Source: Phycisphaerales bacterium
GTDB lineage: Bacteria; Planctomycetota; Phycisphaerae; Phycisphaerales; UBA1924
Direction: 5' to 3'
NCBI GenBank assembly: GCA_026982335.1
Contig: JALSHH010000039.1
Span: 1 to 47,298, forward strand
DNA: 47,298 nucleotides
Positions 35,890 to 43,088 of this stretch are shown here, one piece after another. Numbering within the stretch: position 1 is the stretch's first letter; each line of letters starts with the position of its first letter. The notes under the pieces were generated by a model, which saw nothing but the letters and a program-made list of their open reading frames with translations, did not search any database and was not told the origin of the DNA. Both the position numbers and the translations under genes were made by a program.

Positions 35890-37173
35890 TTATCCCAGCG
35901 ACTCAAGCATCTTGATCATCGGAAGGAACATTGCCACGACGATCGTCCCGACCATGCCACCAAGCAACACCACCATCAAAGGCTCGAGCAACGATACCAG
36001 CGATGCCACCGCCACATCGACCTCTTCATCATAGTTATCCGCAATTTTGAGGAGCATCGCGTCCATCTCACCGGTCTCCTCACCCACATCAATCATGTTG
36101 ACCACAATCGCATCGCAGGTCTTCGATTCACGCAAAGGGGCTGCAAAAGTCTCTCCCTCCCGGATCGAATCATGCACATTGCGGAGTGCCTTCTCGAAAA
36201 CATAATTTCCTGAAGTCTGCGAAGTGATCGTCACCGCTTCAAGAATCGGAACACCCGCACTGATCAGCGTGCCCAAAGTTCGTGTAAACCGAGCAATGAC
36301 CGTTTTGCGGATCAGCGTGCCAAGCACGGGAACCCAAAGAATCATCGTGTCGAACACCGCACGGCCAGGAGGCGTCTTGCGGATGAGCTTGAACGAAATC
36401 CAAAGAACCGGACCACCAAAGACAAGAATTGCCCACCCCGGAATCGTCGCACCAGCATTGGTCCCGGCGACCCATCGGCTGGTATTAATCAATCCCTGTG
36501 TCAAGGCGGGCAACTCGATCTCGAAATCCAAGAAAATATCTTCAAACTTGGGAATGATGAGCAACATGATGCCCACAAGAATCGAAATGGCTACAAGAAT
36601 CACCACGATCGGATATACCATCGCGCCCTTGATCTTGCGTTTGAGCCGTTCGCTCTTTTCCATGAACTCGGAGAGTCGCTGGAGAATCACATCGAGCACA
36701 CCACCAATTTCACCCGCATTGACCATCTTCACATACAGATGATCGAAAGCTTTTGGAAACTTGCCCATCGACTCGCTCAACGAGCTCCCGCCCTCGACCT
36801 CCTCAGTGACCCCAAGAAGAATATTCTTCATCAGACCAGGCTTTTGCTGACTCTCAAGAATCTGCAACGATCGCAACAAGGGTAACCCCGCATCCTGAAG
36901 CGTCGAAAGCTGACGGGTAAAAAGCGCGAGATGCTTGGGCTTGACTCCACCAATCGAGAACCCACCGCCCTTCTTCTTCTTGACGGGCTTGGCAGTCTTT
37001 TCCCCTTTCGCACCCTTGCTTGCGGACTTTTTTTCCTTCTGCACCTGTACCGATGTCGGGAAATACCCCTGCGACTTGATTCGTTGGATCGCTTCTTCAG
37101 AACTTGCCGCTTCGACAGTCCCCTTCTGCGTTTTGCCCGAAGCGTTGAGCGCTTGGTATGTGTATGTTGCCAT
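35890..37173 (-). CDS. Type II secretion/type IV pilus inner-membrane platform protein (GspF/PilC)
   Basis: This 427-residue polytopic membrane protein links the cytoplasmic ATPase to the pseudopilins. The N-terminus MATYTYQALNASGKTQKGTV is typical. Two GspF repeats each end in hydrophobic helices (FSIGGVKPKHLALFTRQLST and TLGTLISAGVPILEAVTITS), with VVILVAISILVGIMLLIIP in the middle and PLMVVLLGGMVGTIVVAMF near the end. A Lys-rich linker (KEKKSASKGAKGEKTAKPVK) before the first repeat is unusual. AAAGGACT precedes the ATG at 37173. It lies between the second ATPase and the GspG-like pseudopilin, 106 bp from the former. GspF and PilC cannot be told apart by motifs alone. Confidence 0.87.
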   Translation of the reverse strand: MATYTYQALNASGKTQKGTVEAASSEEAIQRIKSQGYFPTSVQVQKEKKSASKGAKGEKTAKPVKKKKGGGFSIGGVKPKHLALFTRQLSTLQDAGLPLLRSLQILESQQKPGLMKNILLGVTEEVEGGSSLSESMGKFPKAFDHLYVKMVNAGEIGGVLDVILQRLSEFMEKSERLKRKIKGAMVYPIVVILVAISILVGIMLLIIPKFEDIFLDFEIELPALTQGLINTSRWVAGTNAGATIPGWAILVFGGPVLWISFKLIRKTPPGRAVFDTMILWVPVLGTLIRKTVIARFTRTLGTLISAGVPILEAVTITSQTSGNYVFEKALRNVHDSIREGETFAAPLRESKTCDAIVVNMIDVGEETGEMDAMLLKIADNYDEEVDVAVASLVSLLEPLMVVLLGGMVGTIVVAMFLPMIKMLESLG

Positions 37174-37279
37174 AGTCCTTTACTCCTCGTCCCGATCAAA
37201 CCTGCCCAAACACACTTGCTGTCTGCGCCGATGGAAGTACTGTTTCCCTTACCAAGCCCCAAACCCGCGTATCGCTGCC

Positions 37280-39010
37280 CTACTCATCTTCGAGCGTTTC
37301 ACTCACTACCTCATCAATAGTGGTCAACCCCTCATACAACGCCATTAACCCGCTTTCACGCAACGAACGCATCCCTTTTTTACGGGCTGCATCGCGAAGC
37401 ACATTGGTACTCGCCTCATTCATCATCAACTCGCGAATCTCATCGTCGAGCGTCATAATTTCAAAGAGGGCCATCCGCCCCTTATACCCACCCCCAACCC
37501 CAACTGTCTCACCCGGGCGATAGAACTGACGCCCCTTGATATCCTCAGGACGCAATGCCAACTCCATCAGCTCTTGCTCGGTTGGGGTAAACGGCTGTTT
37601 CGTCTTGGGGTCCAGTGTCCGCACCAAACGTTGGGCAACAATCCCCTCGATCGTCGCCGTCAGCAAGAACGGCTCGACGCCCAGATCCACCAATCGAATG
37701 ATCGAACTGGGCGCGTCATTGGTATGCAAAGTCGAGAGCACCAAGTGACCCGTCAGCGAAGCCTGCACTGCGATCTGGGCCGTCTCAAGGTCACGGATTT
37801 CACCCACCAGAATCACATCGGGGTCCTGACGCAAAAACGAACGCAATGCCTTGGCAAAGGTCAGCCCGACTTCCGAGTTCACTTGCACCTGACACAACCC
37901 GTCAATGTCATATTCGACCGGATCCTCAGCCGTCAGAATCTTCGTTTCAATATCGTTGAGCTCCGACAACGCTGCATAGAGCGTGGTCGTCTTCCCAGAA
38001 CCCGTAGGCCCAGTCACAATCACAATCCCATTGGGCTTGGTAATCAACCCGCGAAAGCGCTCAAGATCATCCGGACGGAACCCCACTCGATCGAGCGAAA
38101 GTTCCACATTCCCACGATCGAGCACACGCATCACGCACGACTCGCCATAGATCGTCGGCAAGATCGCCACACGCAAATCCACCGGATTCCCACCAACCGT
38201 CAACTCGATCCGCCCATCCTGAGGCAACCGGCGCTCGGCAATATCCAGATTCGCCATCACCTTCACACGAGAAGTAATCGCTGTCCCCAGATGCTTTGGA
38301 GGGGGCACCATCTCGTAGAGCACCCCATCAATCCGATACCGCATTTTAAACTCATGTTCGAAGGGCTCAAAGTGGATATCCGAGGCACGATCCCGAATCG
38401 CCTGAAGCAACACCAAATTGAGCAGCTTGATGACTTGGTTATCCCCCGCTGCATCAATTACCGCATCGAGATCAATCGACTGATCAGAATGGGCCCCGAG
38501 CTCTTGAAGATTTTTATCCGATGCAAGTGCGTTGACCACATCAGCCATCGACTCGCCTTTGGAGAAATATTTTTCGATCAAAGTGTCGATCACCGTTGGC
38601 GACGCAACGACTGCTTCGACTTTCGCCCCCATCAACAGCCGAAGGTCATCGACCGCTTGGAAATTATTCGGACTTTTGATCGCGATTTTAAGTTGACGAC
38701 TCTTGGAATTATATTCGATTGGTACACATTGGTACGCCTTGGCATTCTCTGCCGGAATGGCTCCGACCACCTCATCGTCAAGTTCAATGCCCGCAAGATC
38801 GACATATGCCATCCCCGCCTGCCCGGCCAATGCGCGATCAATATCAAGACCGGTGCAATATCCCAGTTCTTTGAGTATCTCACCAATTCGGACCTTGGTC
38901 GCCCGCCCCTTCTGAATTCCCAACGCTTCATGAACCTGCTCGCGTGTCACCACTTTGAGTTTGGTCAGCACACGCCCGAGTTTTCTGCCTTTGAGTTCAG
39001 AAGGTTCCAT
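37280..39010 (-). CDS. GspE/PilB-type assembly ATPase (second copy), without zinc-binding cysteines
   Basis: This 576-residue AAA-type ATPase drives pseudopilus assembly. The N-terminal MshEN-type domain has GRKLGRVLTKLKVVTREQVH and RIGEILKELGYCTGLDIDRA, matching the 24-residue R-x-G-x-x-L motif that binds c-di-GMP in MshE. The catalytic part shows GPTGSGKTTTLYAALSEL (Walker A), EDPVEYDIDGLCQVQVN, RQDPDVILVGEIRDLETAQI (Walker B) and STLHTNDAPSSIIRLVD. The usual tetra-Cys zinc site is missing: the stretch from LDPKTKQPFTP to GGGYKGRMALFEIM has no cysteine. GGAG lies 7 nt before the ATG at 39010. It follows pilT by 182 bp; an AATGCAAAA inverted repeat lies between. Confidence 0.87.
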   Translation of the reverse strand: MEPSELKGRKLGRVLTKLKVVTREQVHEALGIQKGRATKVRIGEILKELGYCTGLDIDRALAGQAGMAYVDLAGIELDDEVVGAIPAENAKAYQCVPIEYNSKSRQLKIAIKSPNNFQAVDDLRLLMGAKVEAVVASPTVIDTLIEKYFSKGESMADVVNALASDKNLQELGAHSDQSIDLDAVIDAAGDNQVIKLLNLVLLQAIRDRASDIHFEPFEHEFKMRYRIDGVLYEMVPPPKHLGTAITSRVKVMANLDIAERRLPQDGRIELTVGGNPVDLRVAILPTIYGESCVMRVLDRGNVELSLDRVGFRPDDLERFRGLITKPNGIVIVTGPTGSGKTTTLYAALSELNDIETKILTAEDPVEYDIDGLCQVQVNSEVGLTFAKALRSFLRQDPDVILVGEIRDLETAQIAVQASLTGHLVLSTLHTNDAPSSIIRLVDLGVEPFLLTATIEGIVAQRLVRTLDPKTKQPFTPTEQELMELALRPEDIKGRQFYRPGETVGVGGGYKGRMALFEIMTLDDEIRELMMNEASTNVLRDAARKKGMRSLRESGLMALYEGLTTIDEVVSETLEDE

Positions 39011-39141
39011 GAGTCACTCCATTCAGGCGTACACACGCCAAAGCCCACGGGAAGTCCCCGCAGTAAAATATTCGCAGATATAGAGACACCTGTTCCCCCA
39101 AATGGCCCTATTTTCGCCGCCTTGACCGATGCGACATGTGG

Positions 39142-39170
39142 AATGCAAAAAAGAAACACCCTTTTGCATT
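39142..39170. repeat. AT-rich inverted repeat between the second ATPase and PilT genes
   Basis: AATGCAAAA (39142-39150) is mirrored by TTTTGCATT (39162-39170) with an 11-nt spacer. It lies 22 bp past the PilT stop. It could be a weak terminator, an RNA-processing hairpin or an operator; nothing else in the 182-bp gap stands out. Confidence 0.55.
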
Positions 39171-39192
39171 GCACCTCTATTTCCCTTAAAAA

Positions 39193-40320
39193 TTAGCCGG
39201 TAATCTCCTTGGAGGCTTCCGGATCGTCAAGTTCAGGCCTACCAATGACCCCCCCAGATTGGTGAACCTTATTCCGCAGATCAGTTTGGTTCTTGCACTT
39301 ATCCACCATCTCCTCCGCCGAGATCATGCCTCGAGAATAGAGCGACCAAAGGTGGTCATCGAGTAGTTGCATTCCATATTTCTTGCCGGTCTGAATTGCC
39401 GAGTCGATCCGATAACTCTTGTTATCGCGAATTAGGTTGGCAATCGCAGGGGTAATGACCAGGAACTCGTAGGCCGCGACCATTCCCTTGGTATCAATCC
39501 GTCCTAAGAGCACCTGAGAAAGCACCGCAACCAAAGCCGTTGAAAGCTGAACACGGATCTGGTTCTGCTGCGTCACCGGAAAGGCGTCAACCATCCGGTC
39601 GATCGTCTTGGCTGCACCGGTGGTATGAAGCGTCCCGAACACCAAGTGACCCGTTTCCGCTGCTCGCACCGCTGCCTCGATGGTCTCGAGGTCACGCATT
39701 TCACCCACGAGGATCACATCAGGGTCTTGTCGCAAGGCTCGACGCAGGGCTTCAGCAAAGCTGGGCACATCATTGCCGACTTCACGCTGATTGACGATGG
39801 ATTTCTTGTGCGTGTGATAATACTCGATCGGGTCTTCCATCGTCACGATATGCCGATCCATGTACTGGTTCACATAGTCGATCATGGTCGCCAACGAGGT
39901 GGTTTTTCCTGACCCTGTCGGTCCTGTCACCAAAAACAATCCACGAGGCCTGCGAATCAAATCCTTGCAGATATCCGGAAGCCCGATCTGATCAAAAGTC
40001 AAAAGCCGGTTGGGGATCTGGCGAAGCACAATCGCGATATCACCGCGTTGACGGAAGACCGAGACACGGAATCGGGCCGCATCGCCATAAGCAAACCCGA
40101 AATCGGTTCCGCCTTCTTCTTGAAGCTCTTGCTGATTGCGCTCGGGGGTAATGGATTTCATCAACGAGACCATGTCCTCCGAATCAAGCACTTTGGTCTG
40201 TAAGTTCCGCAATCCACCATGGAGGCGGATGGTGGGCTGACGCCCTGTTGTCAGGTGGATATCAGAGCCTCCTGTTTTGACAACCGTATCGAGCAATCGG
40301 TCAATTTGAACGGTAGACAT
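39193..40320 (-). CDS. pilT: PilT-type twitching/retraction ATPase
   Basis: This 375-residue ATPase powers pilus disassembly in type IV pilus systems. Seen are GGSDIHLTTGRQPTIRLHG, the Arg-finger region DAARFRVSVFRQRGDIAIVL, LFLVTGPTGSGKTTSLATMI (Walker A), EDPIEYYHTHKKSIVNQREV and RQDPDVILVGEMRDLETIE (Walker B). The PilT hallmark GHLVFGTLHTTGAAKTIDR and the late motif PAIANLIRDNKSYRIDSAIQ (the AIRNLIRE region needed for retraction) are both present. It sits between two GspE/PilB genes on the same strand. Pure type II secretion systems have no PilT, so its presence argues that this cluster makes or shares components with a retractable pilus. Identification is strong. Confidence 0.93.
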   Translation of the reverse strand: MSTVQIDRLLDTVVKTGGSDIHLTTGRQPTIRLHGGLRNLQTKVLDSEDMVSLMKSITPERNQQELQEEGGTDFGFAYGDAARFRVSVFRQRGDIAIVLRQIPNRLLTFDQIGLPDICKDLIRRPRGLFLVTGPTGSGKTTSLATMIDYVNQYMDRHIVTMEDPIEYYHTHKKSIVNQREVGNDVPSFAEALRRALRQDPDVILVGEMRDLETIEAAVRAAETGHLVFGTLHTTGAAKTIDRMVDAFPVTQQNQIRVQLSTALVAVLSQVLLGRIDTKGMVAAYEFLVITPAIANLIRDNKSYRIDSAIQTGKKYGMQLLDDHLWSLYSRGMISAEEMVDKCKNQTDLRNKVHQSGGVIGRPELDDPEASKEITG

Positions 40321-40398
40321 GATTCACTTCTCCTGTCATATCGAGTCTCGCACCGGGGCCTATTGGTACACGCAACGCGAGGAACTTCATTGGACTTT

Positions 40399-42132
40399 CT
40401 ATTCGGTCTGGCTCACGCGGGCAATTTCTTCTGGCGTAGTGACGCCATTGAGCACCTTGATGCGCCCGTCTTCGACAAGTTCCTTCATCCCTGCCGCGAT
40501 GGCAGCATGGCGAATCTTCGAGGAGGGCGCCAGGTTGAATGCAAGCTCTCGGATTTCCGAGTTCATCGTCATCATCTCAAAGATCGCCATCCGCCCCTTG
40601 TACCCTCCGGGGGCTTCATCGCATGAGACTGGCTTATACACCTTTCCGATCGCGTCTTCAGGTTTGAGATTGATCAGGCTCAGGTATTTGTGGTCGATCT
40701 CCTCTGCCGTCGCCAATCGCTTGCTCTTATAAAGTACTCGAATGAGCCTCTGCGCCATCACCGCCTGGATTGAACTGGCGACAAGGAAAGGCTTGATCCC
40801 CATATCAATCAAACGGGTCATCGCGCTGGGGGCATCATTGGTATGCAGGGTCGAGAAGACCAAGTGACCCGTTAGGGCCGCCTGGATCGCAATCTCCCCC
40901 ACTTCCCTGTCCCGAATTTCACCGACCAAGATGACATTGGGGGCTTGGCGAAGCATCGAGCGAAGAATGGCCGGAAATGTAAGTCCAATCCCTTCACGAA
41001 CTTGGCACTGGTTAATCCCATCAAAGTTGTATTCGACAGGATCCTCAGCGGTAATGATCTTTTTATCTGGACGGTTGAGTACATCAAGGGCCGAATAGAG
41101 TGTGGTGGTCTTGCCCGAACCTGTTGGCCCGGTAACAAGAAAGATGCCGTTGGGTCGGCGAATGATTCTATTGAATGTGTCTAAGTTATCCTGCTCAAAT
41201 CCAAGGTTCACCAACCCGATCCGCACCGCATCGGGACGCAAAATACGCAGTACGACCGATTCGCCATGGTATGCCGGGCATGCTGAGACACGAAAGTCAA
41301 TCGCAACATCATCGACATGAATCTTGATTCGCCCGTCTTGTGGGACTCGTTTCTCAGCAATGTTCATCCCGGCCATCAATTTGAGCCGAGAGAGGATCGC
41401 GTTCTGCATGCGTTTGGGGAGGTTATCGCGTTCGATACACACGCCGTCAATGCGATATCGAAGCCGAACACGATCGCCCATGGGCTCGATATGGATGTCA
41501 CTGGTCCGGTTGCGGACCGCTTCGTCGAGTATCCGGTTCACCAGTTTGACCACCGGCGAGTCTTCAGAAGACACATCAATCGAACGGTCCATCGAACGAT
41601 CGAGCGATCGGTCGATCGAGCGGTCGATCGAATCGGTGACGAGCGATTCACCATCAACCATTGAAGGGGCATTGGACACCCCAGGAACTGCACCCGAACC
41701 GGCATCGCCACCGTCGAGATAGTTGCGAATTTGCGACTTGGTGGCAAGCATGGGCTCGACATCCATATTCAGACGAAATCGGATATTGTCGAGCATCTCA
41801 AGGTCCATTGGATCATGGATCGCCAAACGCATTTTTCCGCTCGACTTGCCCAAAGCGAGCACCAAGTGCTTCTTCATGACCGATTTGTCGAGTGCGTCAT
41901 CGTCGATGAGTTTCTTGATCTTCTCATTGGCCAGATCAACATACTTCATGCCATACTGTGCCGCGAGGGCTTTGAGGACCTGCATCTCATCGAGGATGCC
42001 CAGATCGATCAGGGCTTCACCGATGCGTTTGCCGGTCTCCTTGGCATGCTTGATACCCTGATCTGCTTGCTGGGCATTGATGGCCCCTTGGGCGACCAAG
42101 ATTTGTCCTAGTTTCTTCCGACTTCTGGCCAT
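40399..42132 (-). CDS. GspE/PilB-type assembly ATPase (first copy), with a tandem I-D-R-S linker and no zinc cysteines
   Basis: This 577-residue ATPase has the same architecture as the second copy. An MshEN-type N-domain (KLGQILVAQGAINAQQA and RIGEALIDLGILDEMQVLKA, again the c-di-GMP motif pattern) is followed by the motor. The motor shows VRLRYRIDGVCIERD, GPTGSGKTTTLYSALDVL, RQAPNVILVGEIRDREVGE and STLHTNDAPSAMTRLID. Residues ~165-187 are a perfect-period repeat of S-I/L/M-D-R. The zinc region (LYKSKRLATAEEIDH to GGYKGRMAIFEMM) has one lone Cys rather than four. I chose the ATG at 42132 because AGAGGA lies 12 nt upstream; a TTG at 42144 is adjacent to it and unlikely. It is the first gene of the cluster and is divergent from coaB. 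Confidence 0.87.
   Translation of the reverse strand: MARSRKKLGQILVAQGAINAQQADQGIKHAKETGKRIGEALIDLGILDEMQVLKALAAQYGMKYVDLANEKIKKLIDDDALDKSVMKKHLVLALGKSSGKMRLAIHDPMDLEMLDNIRFRLNMDVEPMLATKSQIRNYLDGGDAGSGAVPGVSNAPSMVDGESLVTDSIDRSIDRSLDRSMDRSIDVSSEDSPVVKLVNRILDEAVRNRTSDIHIEPMGDRVRLRYRIDGVCIERDNLPKRMQNAILSRLKLMAGMNIAEKRVPQDGRIKIHVDDVAIDFRVSACPAYHGESVVLRILRPDAVRIGLVNLGFEQDNLDTFNRIIRRPNGIFLVTGPTGSGKTTTLYSALDVLNRPDKKIITAEDPVEYNFDGINQCQVREGIGLTFPAILRSMLRQAPNVILVGEIRDREVGEIAIQAALTGHLVFSTLHTNDAPSAMTRLIDMGIKPFLVASSIQAVMAQRLIRVLYKSKRLATAEEIDHKYLSLINLKPEDAIGKVYKPVSCDEAPGGYKGRMAIFEMMTMNSEIRELAFNLAPSSKIRHAAIAAGMKELVEDGRIKVLNGVTTPEEIARVSQTE
41575..41634 (-). repeat. 12-bp tandem repeat coding for S-(I/L/M)-D-R in the first GspE/PilB ATPase
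   Basis: About five imperfect 12-bp units (TCGATCGACCGC type) encode SIDRSIDRSLDRSMDRSID. The frame is kept. It lies in the linker between the MshEN domain and the ATPase core, where slippage could change linker length by four residues per unit. Confidence 0.9.
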
Positions 42133-42341
42133 AGGTATGCTCAATCCTCTTGCAAATAAAACGGCGTGATCTCAACCAAGAGGACACTATAGGAAGACCA
42201 ATCCCGAACATGCACCTCTGGGCCCATGCGATCTCGGGTCTGATTCTCGAATTTCATGCCTATCAGGGCGACCGGGACTCTACGATTGGGTGTCCGAGCC
42301 TGTTCCAATCTATTCTCAATCAAAACCAGAGGATATCCCAA

Positions 42342-43088
42342 GTGTGTCCCGACTGTGCAACTCCCACGACCAACCCTCGAGCGACCCAAGCCCCGCGGCT
42401 GCTCATCACCGCCGGTCCAACTTATGAGCCGATCGATGCCGTTCGATTCGTCGGCAACCGATCCTCGGGCAGACTCGGCAGCGCCTTGGCCGACAGTGCT
42501 CAGGATTCGGGATGGAAGGTGACGCTTTTATTGGGCCCCAATGCCGTATTGCCGACGAATTCGGATGTCGAAGTGGTTCGCTTTTTTTCTTTTCTCGATC
42601 TCCAATCTCTACTTCAAACGCATTGGCCGCAAGCAGATACGCTGATTATGGCTGCGGCTGTAGCCGATTATCGCCCGGTCATCTCTCCCGATGATCTTGG
42701 TCGCAAACGCAAGCGTGAAGCAGGAGATTTCATGCTTAGGCTCGAACCGACCCCTGACCTTCTTGCCCAGTGTGCCCACGATGCCCGAACGAATCAATTG
42801 CTCATCGGATTCGCCCTTGAGCCCAAAGACGGACTGATCGCTTCGACCAAGGAGAAGCTTCGCCGAAAAAATATTGATTTGATCGTCGCCAATGCACTCG
42901 AAACGATGGACTCTGACTCGATCGAGGCAACACTTCTGAGCAACCCCGATCGCGGGGTCCCAGACCAGCAATCAACCCCAGGCCTGCTTTCCAAAGCTGC
43001 GTTCGCGCAATGGCTTATCGCACAAATCACCCCGCTGACACACCAACGCATGGGCACCCCGACAGGAACAACGACCAATGGCAGATAA
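42342..43088 (+). CDS. coaB: Phosphopantothenate-cysteine ligase (stand-alone CoaB)
   Basis: This 248-residue enzyme joins 4'-phosphopantothenate and cysteine, using CTP, in coenzyme A synthesis. Seen are LLITAGPTYEPIDAVRFVGN, NRSSGRLGSALADSA, MAAAVADYRPVISP, RKRKREAGDFMLRLEPTPDL, IGFALEPKDGL and LIVANALETM. Many bacteria fuse CoaB to the decarboxylase CoaC; there is no CoaC part here, so that gene must be elsewhere. I chose the GTG at 42342 because AGAGGA lies 8 nt upstream and the residues that follow (CPDCATPTT) lead straight into the domain. An earlier open frame from 42150 reads into the region upstream of the divergent ATPase gene and looks non-coding. Its last 11 bp overlap the start of the next gene. 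Confidence 0.85.
   Translation: MCPDCATPTTNPRATQAPRLLITAGPTYEPIDAVRFVGNRSSGRLGSALADSAQDSGWKVTLLLGPNAVLPTNSDVEVVRFFSFLDLQSLLQTHWPQADTLIMAAAVADYRPVISPDDLGRKRKREAGDFMLRLEPTPDLLAQCAHDARTNQLLIGFALEPKDGLIASTKEKLRRKNIDLIVANALETMDSDSIEATLLSNPDRGVPDQQSTPGLLSKAAFAQWLIAQITPLTHQRMGTPTGTTTNGR

Noticed and set aside
42150..42341. Extra 64 codons at the start of coaB
   Set aside because: They cross the upstream region of the divergent ATPase gene and give no CoaC-like sequence; the GTG at 42342 has a good ribosome binding site.
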